The notes beneath the pieces are model-generated. The model was not told where the DNA came from, ran no database searches, and saw only the letters and a list, made by a program, of their open reading frames with translations. Both the position numbers and the translations under genes were made by a program. 64,000 nucleotides of DNA from Armatimonadota bacterium (GTDB lineage: Bacteria > Sysuimicrobiota > Sysuimicrobiia > Sysuimicrobiales > Humicultoraceae): contig JAVKIA010000006.1 in NCBI GenBank assembly GCA_031459715.1, forward strand, positions 46,210-110,209, given 5' to 3'. This document shows positions 16,882-25,681 of the stretch, piece by piece; within the stretch, counting starts at the first letter, position 1, and every line of letters starts with the position of its first letter.

Positions 16882-16922
16882 GTTGTCACCTCCTGGTGTC
16901 ACCTGGTGTTGTCACCTCCTGG
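16881..16922 (-). repeat. duplicated ribosome-binding segment upstream of binding-protein gene
   Basis: On the minus strand CCAGGAGGTGACAACA occurs twice (16922-16907 and 16896-16881), offset by 26 bases; only the second copy leads into an ATG. A small tandem duplication has therefore copied the Shine-Dalgarno region. The upstream copy could act as a standby site or be neutral. Confidence 0.7.
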
Positions 16923-16938
16923 CCGGCAAGTCTGTCCG

Positions 16939-17523
16939 CTAACGCCGTGTCTTCGGCTCAGAGGCTCTCCGTGTGAAGGCGCGCCGTCGCCCGCCGGGGC
17001 GGATGGCGCCATCCCGCCTCATCTCGGGACCCACCGGAGGGATTTGCCACTCATAGCTGCGTTTGAGCACATCAAGCTGAAGCGAGGTCTCGGTTTTGCG
17101 GATACCCCGGATCCTGGCCAGCTGACGGGTGAGGAAGTGTAGCAGAGCCTGATTTGAGGGGAAGATGGCCTCGATGATGATGTCGTAGGTGCCCGTGGAG
17201 TAGCCCACGTAGCGGACCTGGGGCATCGCCACCAGGCGGCGGGCAGCCTCCTCCAGCCGCGGGGGGTCCACCTCGATGCCGATGAGGGCGACGATGGGCA
17301 GGCCGATCTTGAAGGGATTGGCCACGGCGGCGATGCGCACAATGCCGTCTGCCAGCATGCGCTCGATGCGCCGCCGGATGGTCCCCTCGGCCAGCCCCAG
17401 GCGGCGACCGATCTCGCTGTTGGTCAGCCGGCCATCCTGCTGCAGGTGCAGCAGGATCTGCCGGTCCACTTCGTCGATGGCCCGGGAAAATGGAGACGAA
17501 TTCCGCAACGATCCGGCCGTCAT
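16939..17523 (-). CDS. Lrp/AsnC family transcriptional regulator
   Basis: This 194-residue DNA-binding protein has an N-terminal winged helix (IDEVDRQILLHLQQDGRLTN, then IGRRLGLAEGTIRRRIERML) and a C-terminal ligand-binding RAM domain (MPQVRYVGYSTGTYDIIIEA). Such proteins sense amino acids and control their transport and breakdown. The ATG at 17523 is chosen; upstream in-frame sequence is not family-like. It precedes the peptide importer by 57 bases in the same direction and probably regulates that operon. The C-terminal basic tail of about 25 residues is longer than usual. The 235 bases upstream (17524-17758) contain no gene I can support and probably the promoter. Confidence 0.88.
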   Translation of the reverse strand: MTAGSLRNSSPFSRAIDEVDRQILLHLQQDGRLTNSEIGRRLGLAEGTIRRRIERMLADGIVRIAAVANPFKIGLPIVALIGIEVDPPRLEEAARRLVAMPQVRYVGYSTGTYDIIIEAIFPSNQALLHFLTRQLARIRGIRKTETSLQLDVLKRSYEWQIPPVGPEMRRDGAIRPGGRRRAFTRRASEPKTRR

Positions 17524-17758
17524 CCGCCGAATTCCGTCCTTGAGGCCACCCTGCAGTCCGAGTCCCGCCGAGTCAATCGGGCGCAGACCCGATTTTGGGT
17601 GGACAGGGCAGCCGCCCTGCAGGCATCGACGCAGACCGGTTCGCGGGGGCGCAGGTGGCCAGGCTCTCGACGAGGTGGGGCAGCCCGCCCGGCTGCAGGG
17701 CACACGGTGGGCGGGGGGCGGGCCCTCCCGCGGGCGGTGACGGTGACCCGATGTCCGG

Positions 17759-18223
17759 CTAGCCGAAAACCCTTCCCTTCCCCAGCAGCGCCCGCAGCGT
17801 GGTGATCTTCCCGATGTGGTAGCCGCGGTGGTAGAGGAGGAAGAGCAGCGCCTCACCCGCGGTGGCATAGCTGTGCGTGCCCTCCACCTTCCGGGCCAGG
17901 TCCCCTTCCAGCGCCAGCTGCCGCAGGCGGTCGTTCACCCTGTCAAGTACCGGGAGCACCGAGGCCAGCGGAGGGTAGTCGGCTTCGCCGCCGCTGCCGG
18001 CGGTGAAGAGGGGCTCGAAGGCAGGAGGCACCTCGACGGCCACCCCGCTACGCACCAGCGCCCGGGCATCCACCAGGGCTATGTGGCCTACCTGCCAGAC
18101 GATGGGGGCAAGGCCCTGGGGACGGGCCCGCGCATCTTCCTCGCTGATGTCGGTCAGGACTCGATGGATCCGGTGCGCGGTGCCGTCAAGCATCTCTGCC
18201 AGCAATCCGCGTGGGTCGATCAT
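17759..18223 (-). CDS. DinB-like metal-binding four-helix protein
   Basis: The 154 residues form the DinB/YfiT-like four-helix bundle. The metal-binding triad is probably His in IVWQVGHIALVDA and the two His of LLYHRGYHIGKI. Several family members act in thiol-dependent reactions or as metal-dependent hydrolases, but most lack a known function. It is the last gene of the operon running from iclR at 31.4 kb, 40 bases after the SDR gene. Its role there is unknown; a detoxification or thiol-transfer step would fit the family. Confidence 0.75.
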   Translation of the reverse strand: MIDPRGLLAEMLDGTAHRIHRVLTDISEEDARARPQGLAPIVWQVGHIALVDARALVRSGVAVEVPPAFEPLFTAGSGGEADYPPLASVLPVLDRVNDRLRQLALEGDLARKVEGTHSYATAGEALLFLLYHRGYHIGKITTLRALLGKGRVFG

Positions 18224-18263
18224 GCATTCGCTCCTTCCGCCGCGGCGCGGCCGGGGGGCCGGA

Positions 18264-19001
18264 TCAGCCCATCCACAGCCCGCCGTTGAGGCTGATCGTC
18301 TGCCCGGTGATGTATGCGGCGGCGTCGAAAGCCAGGAAGACGACCGCTGCCGCCACCTCCTCAGGGGTCCCGGCGCGCCCCACAGGACGCTCCGCCAGTG
18401 CCGCCGGGTCCACCCCCGTCTGGGACAGGAGGTCGGTGGGTATACCCGACGGCGCTACGGCATTTACCGTAATCCCCCAGGGGCCCAGTTCCCGGGCCAG
18501 AAACTTCGTCAAGCCCAGCAGCCCCGCCTTCGCCGCGGCGTAGTGAGCCCCGAGGCGGCCGCCGGTCTGTCCGGCGATGGACGAGATGTTGATGATGCGT
18601 CCCCATCGCTGAGCCATCATGGTCGGCAGTACCGCCCGCACGCAGAGGAAGGCTCCCTTCAAGTTGACGTCCACCACGCGGTCCCACTCCGCCTCGGTTA
18701 GATCGGTAGTGGCGATCCGTGAGGCAGTCCCCGCGCTATTCACCAGAATATCGATGCGACCCATCTGCCGGAGGACAGCCTCCACCATGGACGTTACGCG
18801 GGCGCTGTCGGCCACGTCGGCACGGACGGCGATGGCGCGGCGCCCCAGGCCGGTGATCTCGCGGACTGCGGCTTCTGCGCCGTCAATGCTGGTGTGGTAG
18901 TTCACCGCCACGTGGGCACCGGCTCGGGCCAACGCCAGCGCCGTGGCCCGGCCGATGCCCCGGCCAGCGCCGGTGACCAGAGCGACGCGTCCGTCAGCCA
19001 C
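18264..19001 (-). CDS. short-chain dehydrogenase/reductase (SDR)
   Basis: This 245-residue classical SDR has the NAD(P)-binding loop VTGAGRGIGRATALAL, the NNAG-equivalent LVNSAGTAS, catalytic Ser in NISSIAG and Tyr/Lys in HYAAAKAGL, and the C-terminal motif YITGQTISLNGGLWMG. It closely resembles FabG-like 3-oxoacyl reductases, but context suggests oxidation or reduction of a catabolic intermediate. The start is a GTG 21 bases after the MmgE/PrpD stop. Substrate specificity cannot be read from sequence. Confidence 0.87.
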   Translation of the reverse strand: MADGRVALVTGAGRGIGRATALALARAGAHVAVNYHTSIDGAEAAVREITGLGRRAIAVRADVADSARVTSMVEAVLRQMGRIDILVNSAGTASRIATTDLTEAEWDRVVDVNLKGAFLCVRAVLPTMMAQRWGRIINISSIAGQTGGRLGAHYAAAKAGLLGLTKFLARELGPWGITVNAVAPSGIPTDLLSQTGVDPAALAERPVGRAGTPEEVAAAVVFLAFDAAAYITGQTISLNGGLWMG

Positions 19002-19022
19002 GGCAGGCCAGGGTCGCAGGCA

Positions 19023-20402
19023 TCAGCCCGGGGCAGGGGTGCGCAGCAGCGCGGTGAGGCTGCGTACAGAGTCCAACTCGGGTAAAGCGTCGATCAGGGC
19101 GCCCAGAGCCATAGTCCGATCGCGGCCCAGGGCGGGCTCGCTCAGCAAGTGAAATTTCTCTCGAAGCTCCTCCTCCGTTAGCGGGCGTCCTGGATCGCCT
19201 CGAGGGCGGTCCACCCGCGCTTCCAGGCTACGGCCGTCCGTGACCGTTATGGTGACAGCCGCTCCGAGCTGCTGTGGGTAGGCGGCCTCGAAGTCCGGGT
19301 CGACCGTGACCCGCACGCGATCTGCCAGCGCCAGGGTGCGGGAATCGGTTAGCCGCTCGGGAGTGAAGGCATCGGGCCCGAGGCGGCCATCCAGCAGCAT
19401 GACGGCAACCGTGTACGGCACGCTGAACTGAGCATCGGTAGGGCTGCGGGGGCGGGAGATGTTGTGGTACTCATCCTGCAACAGAGAAAATCCTCTTACC
19501 TCCACGCCGCGAACCGCTTCCCCCCGCACGCCGATGGCGAGGAGGTTGCGAATTCCATCGAGAACCGGATGCAGGAAACGGCATGCTGGGTAGGGCTTGA
19601 ACTGCACCTCCTCGAGCAGGTAGGTCTCGCCCAGACGGTCCGTGAGATGAGCGATACGTGGCGTGGCCGCGGCGCCCATCTCCCAGAACCCCATGGTGCC
19701 GTCGAAGATTTGGGCCGGGCCGGTGAAGCCGCGCTGCGCCAGGCGCGCCGCCAGAATGGCGCTGTGCACCGTCCACCCGTACGCGGACTTGACCATCGAG
19801 CGCCCCTGCTCCGCCAGCGCGCGGTCTTTGCGCCCAAGCGGCACCGGCGCCGTGGCTCCCGCCAGGCCCAGCGCGGCGTTCACCTTCTGCGGGGGGAGCG
19901 CGAGGAGCTTCGCCGCCGCCGCGGCCGCTCCGTAGGTCTGCAGCGTCCCCAAATCCCACATGGCCGTGTACCGGGGGATCAGCGGCCGGGCACAGGCCAC
20001 GACCCGCGCGGAGACCTCATAGCCTGCCACCAGTGCGGCCAGCAGAGCGGACCCGTCGGCCCCAACCGCCTCCCCCAGCGCCAGCACCGTGGGGACCACT
20101 GTAGCTCCGGGGTGGCCAAAGAGGGTATCGTCAAAGTCCAGGGCGTTGGCCATGGTGGCGTGAGCAAAGGCGGTCAGCGGCGCGGGCAGCCGGCTTTGGC
20201 TGAGGACGAGGGTGGCCTCCGGCGCTCCGCCCATCTCCCGCGCCAGGGCGGCAGCGTAGCGCCCCGGCTCGGTGCCCGCACCGCCGAGGATGCAGCCCAG
20301 GGTGTCCTGTAGGCAGCGCCGCGCCACCGCTATCACCGTCGGCGAGAGTGTGGCGACGGAGAGCTCGTGGACGAATGCGGCGATTCGATCCGTGGCGGTC
20401 AT
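19023..20402 (-). CDS. MmgE/PrpD family protein (second copy)
   Basis: This 459-residue protein has the MmgE/PrpD fold with ARRCLQDTLGCILGGAGTEP, HATMANALDFDDTLFGHPG and EVQFKPYPACRFLHPVLDGI, the same three landmarks as the copy at 7623-9026 but clearly diverged. The start is the ATG at 20402, overlapping the stop of the ATPase gene (ATGA); upstream in-frame sequence lies inside that gene. It probably acts as a dehydratase, isomerase or decarboxylase on a carboxylic acid produced from the imported substrate. The two copies in two importer operons suggest a shared type of substrate. Confidence 0.86.
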   Translation of the reverse strand: MTATDRIAAFVHELSVATLSPTVIAVARRCLQDTLGCILGGAGTEPGRYAAALAREMGGAPEATLVLSQSRLPAPLTAFAHATMANALDFDDTLFGHPGATVVPTVLALGEAVGADGSALLAALVAGYEVSARVVACARPLIPRYTAMWDLGTLQTYGAAAAAAKLLALPPQKVNAALGLAGATAPVPLGRKDRALAEQGRSMVKSAYGWTVHSAILAARLAQRGFTGPAQIFDGTMGFWEMGAAATPRIAHLTDRLGETYLLEEVQFKPYPACRFLHPVLDGIRNLLAIGVRGEAVRGVEVRGFSLLQDEYHNISRPRSPTDAQFSVPYTVAVMLLDGRLGPDAFTPERLTDSRTLALADRVRVTVDPDFEAAYPQQLGAAVTITVTDGRSLEARVDRPRGDPGRPLTEEELREKFHLLSEPALGRDRTMALGALIDALPELDSVRSLTALLRTPAPG

Positions 20403-21439
20403 ACGGACACCTGGGTACGGCCCTGTGGCGTGGCGAAATGGCATGCGGCGAGGACTCCCGGGACCACCGGACGCAGCGGGGGCCTCTCGGCCCGACAACG
20501 CTCCACGGCGTGCGGGCAGCGCGGCGCGAAGACACATCCACGTTCATGCGTCCCCGTCTCCGGCTCGCCGCGCACGGGCACCTCGCCCAATGGCTGGTCG
20601 GGGTCGGCCAGAGGAGCAGCTGCCAAGAGCGCCTGGGTGTAGGGGTGGCGCGGACGGCGCACCAGTTCTTCCGCGGCGCCCTGCTCCATGATATGGCCCA
20701 GGTAGAGGACGATGATCTCGTCGCAGAGGTAACGCACCGTGGCCAGGTCATGGGAGATGAACAGAATGGCCAGACCGCGGCGCTTTCGCAGGTCCGCCAG
20801 GAGGTTGAGGATGCCGGAGCGGACAGAGACGTCCAGCATGGAGACGGGCTCGTCCGCCACCAGGAAGTCGGGATCCACAACCACGGCGCGAGCGATGGCT
20901 ACCCGCTGCCGCTGCCCGCCAGAGAGCTCGTGGGGGTAGCGGAGAAGAAAGTCTTCCGCGGGGCGCAGGCCGCAATCCGTGAGCGCCTGCACCACGGCGT
21001 CGCGGCGCGCCCGTCGGGGCACTCCCTGGATGACCAGTGGCTCCTCCACCGCGTCCATGACGGTGAAGCGGGGGTTGAGCGATTCGTAGGGATTCTGAAA
21101 GATGATTTGCGCCCGGCGCCGGAACTCCCTGGGGCTGCGGCGCAACCAGGCGGAGAGGGGGCGCCCGTCGAAGCACACCTCTCCCCCGGTGGGCTCCTGC
21201 AGGCCGACCACCAGTTCCCCCAGCGTGGACTTTCCCGAGCCGCTTTCTCCCACCACGCCGACGATCCGGCCGGGCGGGACGGAGAAGCTTACCCCGGACA
21301 GTGCAGTGATACGCCTCCAGGACGCCCCGACGAGCCCGCCACGCAGGAAGAAGTCCTTGTGCAGGTCGCGCACCTCCAGCAGGGACGCCGCACTTGCGCT
21401 GGTGGTAGCAGGGTGCTGCGGCCGCTGCATGCTCCTCAT
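20399..21439 (-). CDS. oligopeptide ABC transporter ATPase, DppF type
   Basis: This 346-residue ATPase energises peptide import. It has Walker A GESGSGKST, the ABC signature ELSGGQRQRVAIARA, Walker B FLVADEPVSMLD and a switch His in FISHDLATVRYL. The C-terminal oligopeptide module, RGCVFAPRCPHAVERC, is the usual cysteine-rich extension of this class. It overlaps both neighbours by ATGA. With the preceding DppD-type ATPase it is the only ATPase pair in a window that holds three sets of DppB/DppC permeases. Confidence 0.93.
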   Translation of the reverse strand: MRSMQRPQHPATTSASAASLLEVRDLHKDFFLRGGLVGASWRRITALSGVSFSVPPGRIVGVVGESGSGKSTLGELVVGLQEPTGGEVCFDGRPLSAWLRRSPREFRRRAQIIFQNPYESLNPRFTVMDAVEEPLVIQGVPRRARRDAVVQALTDCGLRPAEDFLLRYPHELSGGQRQRVAIARAVVVDPDFLVADEPVSMLDVSVRSGILNLLADLRKRRGLAILFISHDLATVRYLCDEIIVLYLGHIMEQGAAEELVRRPRHPYTQALLAAAPLADPDQPLGEVPVRGEPETGTHERGCVFAPRCPHAVERCRAERPPLRPVVPGVLAACHFATPQGRTQVSV

Positions 21440-22473
21440 GCAGGCACCTGCTCCCAGAGCCGCTCGTCCTCGGCCAGGAGACGCAATGCTGGCGCCTCGG
21501 CGGCGCGGTGGCAGGCGGTGAGCCGGCCGTCTTCTCCGGGGAGCAGGGGCGGCGTGATGGTGGCGCAGACCCCCACAGCGAAGGGACAGCGCGGCTGGAA
21601 CGGGCAGCCACGAACCTCACCCAGCAGCGACGGGGGCGCACCGGGGATGGAGATAAGCCGCCGGGCGCGGCGCAGGTCGGGGAAGGCGTTGCGCAGCCCC
21701 ATGGTGTAGGGGTGGGCCGGGCGGTGCAGGACCTGCCGCGTGGGTCCCACCTCGACCAGGCGGCCCGCGTACATGACGGCGATACGGTCGCAGGTCTGCG
21801 CTACCAGGGAGATGTCGTGGGAGATATAGAGGACGGCCACGCCCAGTGCCCGCCGCAGACGGATCAGCTCCTTCACGATAGCGTGCTGCGTGATGACGTC
21901 CAGCGCCGTTGTCGGCTCGTCGGCGATGAGCACCTGCGGCTGCAGGGCCAGGGCCATGGCGATGACCACACGCTGCCGCTGTCCGCCGGAGAGCTGGTGG
22001 GGGTAGCTGGTGAAACGGTCCGCGTCCAGCCCCACGGCCTGCAGCAGGGACTCCGCCTGGCGGCGCGCGGCGACGGAGGAGATGGGGCGGTGCGCGCGGA
22101 TGGCTTCGGCGATCTGGTCACCCACGCGGTGCACCGGGTTTAGGGCATTCATTGAGGACTGGGGCACCAGCGCTATGCGCGCCCAGCGGAGGCGACGCAT
22201 CTGTTCCTCCCGTAGCCGCAGCAGGTCCGTCCCATCCAGCAGCACCCGGCCGCTGACCTCGGTCTGCGCCGGAAGGATGCGCAGCAGCGCCCGGGCCAGG
22301 GTGCTCTTCCCGCAGCCGGATTCCCCGACCACGCCCAGGGCTTCGCCGCGGTGCAGCGCCAGGGAGACGCCGTCGACAGCGGTCAGCGGGCCGGCCGGGG
22401 TGAGGTAGCGCACCATCAGGTCGCGCACCTCCAGCAGGGAGCCTGTGGCGCTCGGGTGGGTGGGCGCGCTCAT
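21436..22473 (-). CDS. oligopeptide ABC transporter ATPase, DppD type
   Basis: This 345-residue partner of the DppF-type ATPase has Walker A GESGCGKST, signature QLSGGQRQRVVIAMA, Walker B VLIADEPTTALD, and the C-terminal module RGCPFQPRCPFAVGVC that marks oligopeptide transporters. The start is the ATG at 22473, overlapping the permease stop; the frame continues upstream but only inside the permease gene. The two ATPases form the cytoplasmic heterodimer of the importer. Confidence 0.93.
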   Translation of the reverse strand: MSAPTHPSATGSLLEVRDLMVRYLTPAGPLTAVDGVSLALHRGEALGVVGESGCGKSTLARALLRILPAQTEVSGRVLLDGTDLLRLREEQMRRLRWARIALVPQSSMNALNPVHRVGDQIAEAIRAHRPISSVAARRQAESLLQAVGLDADRFTSYPHQLSGGQRQRVVIAMALALQPQVLIADEPTTALDVITQHAIVKELIRLRRALGVAVLYISHDISLVAQTCDRIAVMYAGRLVEVGPTRQVLHRPAHPYTMGLRNAFPDLRRARRLISIPGAPPSLLGEVRGCPFQPRCPFAVGVCATITPPLLPGEDGRLTACHRAAEAPALRLLAEDERLWEQVPA

Positions 22474-23405
22474 GGCTCGCGCAGCCGGGCCACCGCGGGA
22501 GCTGTAGCCACCGCCGTGGCCTCCGGCGCCAGTGGGGCGCGTACCGCCGCGACGGTTCGCAGGCGGGGGTTGGCCAGCTGTTCGTAGGCGCGGCTGAGGA
22601 AGAAGATGGCCAGCACCAGCAGCATGATGCACACCCCGGGCGGCACCACCCACCACCAGGCCGCACGAATGGATCCGGTGAGGAAGGCCGTGTGCAGGAC
22701 TTGCCCCCAGGAGACCAGGCGGGGATCCCCGAAGCCAAGGAAACTTATGCTGGCCTCCGCGGTGATGGCCCACCCCGCCGTAATGGCCACATAGAGGAAG
22801 GCCAACGGCAGGATGTTGGGGGTGATGTGGTGTCCAAGGATGCGCAGGTGGCCGGCCCCGGCGGCCCGCGCCGCCTTTACGTAGGGCCGCTCAACCAGGG
22901 AGAGGACCTGGGCACGGATGATGCGGGCGGGGGAGCGCCACATGATCAGCGTGATGGCCAGGATGATGTTCCAGATGCTGGGACGGAGAATTCCCACCAG
23001 CGCGATGATGAAGGGTTCGAAGGGCAGGGCATAGGCCACATCCACGGCGCGCATCAAGACGTCGTCTACCCAGCCGCGATAGTACCCGGCCACCACCCCG
23101 ACGGCCGTGCCCACGGTGGTGACCAGGATCGCCGCCAGCAGCCCGACCAGCAGGGCTACACGCGTACCCAGGACCACCTGGCTGAAGATGTCCCGTCCCA
23201 GGTTGGTGGTGCCGAACCAGTATTCCCGGGAGGGCGGCTGGAGGAAGGCGACGCGGCCCTGCGGTGTGGTCAGCACCTCTTGCGGATCGTGCGGGGCGAT
23301 CCAGGGAGCGAAGAGGGCCACCAGGGCAAAGAAGCCCAGAACGAAGAGGCCGAGGGAGGCCAGACGGTCGCGGCGGATGACGGTAAGGTGGGCCCGCCAG
23401 TCCAT
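22470..23405 (-). CDS. dipeptide/oligopeptide ABC transporter permease, DppC type
   Basis: This 311-residue membrane protein begins MDWRAHLTVIRRDRLASLG, followed by a membrane segment, the DppC motif REYWFGTTNLGRDIFSQVVL and the EAA loop YVKAARAAGAGHLRILGHHI. A C-terminal tail of about 30 Ala/Pro-rich residues extends beyond the last helix and is longer than in the other DppC copies here. Its ATG lies two bases after the stop of the DppB gene. It completes the DppBCDF importer of the iclR operon. Confidence 0.92.
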   Translation of the reverse strand: MDWRAHLTVIRRDRLASLGLFVLGFFALVALFAPWIAPHDPQEVLTTPQGRVAFLQPPSREYWFGTTNLGRDIFSQVVLGTRVALLVGLLAAILVTTVGTAVGVVAGYYRGWVDDVLMRAVDVAYALPFEPFIIALVGILRPSIWNIILAITLIMWRSPARIIRAQVLSLVERPYVKAARAAGAGHLRILGHHITPNILPLAFLYVAITAGWAITAEASISFLGFGDPRLVSWGQVLHTAFLTGSIRAAWWWVVPPGVCIMLLVLAIFFLSRAYEQLANPRLRTVAAVRAPLAPEATAVATAPAVARLREP

Positions 23406-23407
23406 GG

Positions 23408-24382
23408 TCAGCGCACGGAGACCCTCGGGTCGAGGTAGCCGTACACCAGGTCGGTGAAGAAATTCATCACCACCACCATGGCGCCAAGCAGGAGGAACGC
23501 CGCCTGGGCCAGGGGGAAGTCGCGCCGCTGCGTGGCGGCCACGATCTCCAGGCCCAGGCCCGGCCAGGAGAAGACGTACTCGATCACGGCTATCCCGCCG
23601 GCGGCCAGGGCGATGTAGATGCTGGCAGCGGTGACCACCGGGAGGAGGGCGTTGCGTGCCGCGTGGTGGAACATGATGCGCCCCTCGGCGAGTCCCTTGG
23701 CCCGGGCCAGCTCGATGTAGTCTTCTCCCAGGACCTCCAGCATCGTGTTCCGCAGCAGCAGCAGCGGAAACCCCAGGAAGTAGAGGCCGGAGACTATCGC
23801 CGGCTGGACCAGGTGGGTGAGGAAGTCCCAGCTGAGGTACTTGTCCAGGACGCCGCTGGCCACATAGCCAGGGGTACGCAGGCCGGCGTGCGGCAGCCAG
23901 TCCAGGGTGAAGGAGAAGAGCATGATGGAGAGCATCCCCGTCCAAAACAGCGGTGCGGAGCGAAAAACCAGGGCCAGCGTCACCCCGCCCAGCTCCAGCC
24001 GGGAGCCGCGCCGCCAGGCCAGGAGCATGCCTCCCAGGATGCCCAGGGTGTAGGCAAAGAGGAAGGCCGCCGCAGCCAGGATCACGGTGTTCAGCAGCTT
24101 CTCCCGGACGATGCCCATCGCCGGCTGGTGGTAGAAGAATGACCGGCCGAACTCCCCACGCAGCGCATTGCTCAGGAAGTGCAGGTACTGTACCCACAAC
24201 GGTCGATCCAGGCCGAAGCGCTGCCGCAGCAGCTCGCGCACGTCCGGCGGAAAGGAGGGATCCAGCAGCGCGTACGTCGGGTCGCCAGGCAGGAGGCGGA
24301 AGAGGACGAAGGTGATTGTGGCTATGAGCCACAGCGTCAGCAGGCTCTGGGCGAGGCGGCGGATCAGGTACCTGACGCGCAT
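23408..24382 (-). CDS. dipeptide/oligopeptide ABC transporter permease, DppB type
   Basis: This 324-residue membrane protein begins MRVRYLIRRLAQSLLTLWLI and has the DppB signature LFRLLPGDPTYALL, the segment GEFGRSFFYHQP, the EAA loop YIELARAKGLAEGRIMFHHA and the C-terminal LVYGYLDPRVSVR. A longer periplasmic loop (VASGVLDKYLSWDFLTHL) is seen, as in some oligopeptide-type DppB proteins. It follows the M24 peptidase gene by 12 bases. Confidence 0.92.
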   Translation of the reverse strand: MRVRYLIRRLAQSLLTLWLIATITFVLFRLLPGDPTYALLDPSFPPDVRELLRQRFGLDRPLWVQYLHFLSNALRGEFGRSFFYHQPAMGIVREKLLNTVILAAAAFLFAYTLGILGGMLLAWRRGSRLELGGVTLALVFRSAPLFWTGMLSIMLFSFTLDWLPHAGLRTPGYVASGVLDKYLSWDFLTHLVQPAIVSGLYFLGFPLLLLRNTMLEVLGEDYIELARAKGLAEGRIMFHHAARNALLPVVTAASIYIALAAGGIAVIEYVFSWPGLGLEIVAATQRRDFPLAQAAFLLLGAMVVVMNFFTDLVYGYLDPRVSVR

Positions 24383-24394
24383 GGGCCGGGAAGG

Positions 24395-25603
24395 TCAGGC
24401 GATCCAGAGGTCCCTGGGGAAGGTGCTGAGTACCTCATGGCCGTCGGCGGTGACAACGACGACGTCCTCCAGGGCGAAGTTGCCGATGCGCCCGTCGGGC
24501 CGGTCGCTGAAGATGGGCTCCACGGTGAGCACCATGCCCTCCTCGACCACGGTCTCCCCGTCCATGGCGATAGAGGGAGGCTCGTGCACATCCAGGCCGA
24601 CGCCGTGTCCCACGCGCTCGATGCGGGCGTGCTCGGCGAAGCCCATCTCCCGGATCACCTCCCAGCAGGCCTCGAAGATAGCCCTGGTAGGGATGCCCGG
24701 TCGTATGGCTGCCACCCCTGCTTGCTGCGCCGCCAGCTCGCAGGCGAAGAAGGCGCGCTGCTCGGGCGTGGGATCGCCGATAGCGGCCATGCGCATGAAG
24801 TCGGACCAGTAGTCCTTGTAGGTGGCCCCCAGGTCAACGACCACCAGGTCGCCGCGCTGCAGGGGCTTGTCGAACGGCTCCACGTTGATCATGCGGTACT
24901 TCAAGCGGCCGGAGCGCACCATGACGAAGCCGGGGCGGTATCCGGTGGCGGCCAGCTCACGGAAGAGGATGCCGGCCAGTTCGCGCTCGCTCATCCCCTC
25001 GCGCAGGGCAGCAAAGCCCACCTGGAAAGCCTGGGAGGTGGCCGCACAGGCGCGGCGGATGGCCTCAATCTCCGCGGGAGACTTGACGACGCGAACCTGC
25101 CACAGGGCGGGAGCTCCGTCGACGACCTTCATCTGCGGCAGGGCGGCGCGCAGGGCCTCGTAGTCTGCCTGCGGCATGGCCAGGCGGGTGCCGTAGCCCA
25201 GCTCCCAGCCCACCCGTGCCGCGGTCAGGTGCAGGTCCTCCAGTGCCCGGCGGATGGCCAGGATGGGGTCGGGGGGTGCTCCCGGCACGCGCACCCCACC
25301 CCAGAGTCGGACGTCCTCAATCCAGGAGCTCTCGTAGGCCACGAACTCCAGGGATTCGGGTACCACCAGCGCCGGAGGGCGGCTGTCCGCCGGTACAATC
25401 AGCCCCAGAGGACGGTGCTTCGAATCCCAGCCGATGGTCTGCAGCCCGCTGAGGTAGACCACGTTCTCCTTGGCCGTGAGCAGCAGGGCGTCCAGACCCT
25501 GCTGGGCCATCACCCGGCGGAGCCGCTCCAGCCGCTGCTGGTATTCCGCGCGGGGAAAAGGAGCGTAGGTGCCCCGCACCTGCGCGGCTTTGGTCTCACT
25601 CAT
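24395..25603 (-). CDS. M24 family metallopeptidase (Xaa-Pro aminopeptidase/creatinase type)
   Basis: This 402-residue pita-bread-fold protein has an N-terminal creatinase-like domain and a C-terminal catalytic domain. The dinuclear metal ligands are visible: the two Asp in VVDLGATYKDYWSDFMRM, His in ERVGHGVGLDVHEPP, Glu in VLTVEPIFSDRP and Glu in NFALEDVVVV. The start is ATG 25603, seven bases after AGGAGG; an ATG at 25609 is too near. Family members are prolidases, Xaa-Pro aminopeptidases or creatinases. In an operon with an opine dehydrogenase a creatinase-like C-N hydrolase is as likely as a prolidase. A second M24 gene is on the divergent arm. Confidence 0.86.
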   Translation of the reverse strand: MSETKAAQVRGTYAPFPRAEYQQRLERLRRVMAQQGLDALLLTAKENVVYLSGLQTIGWDSKHRPLGLIVPADSRPPALVVPESLEFVAYESSWIEDVRLWGGVRVPGAPPDPILAIRRALEDLHLTAARVGWELGYGTRLAMPQADYEALRAALPQMKVVDGAPALWQVRVVKSPAEIEAIRRACAATSQAFQVGFAALREGMSERELAGILFRELAATGYRPGFVMVRSGRLKYRMINVEPFDKPLQRGDLVVVDLGATYKDYWSDFMRMAAIGDPTPEQRAFFACELAAQQAGVAAIRPGIPTRAIFEACWEVIREMGFAEHARIERVGHGVGLDVHEPPSIAMDGETVVEEGMVLTVEPIFSDRPDGRIGNFALEDVVVVTADGHEVLSTFPRDLWIA

Positions 25604-25681
25604 CACCATGCCTCCTTCCGACCTCACCTGCCGCACCGCGGGCGAGATGTCCCGGGATACGCGTCCTTGGCCCTGTTGCGG

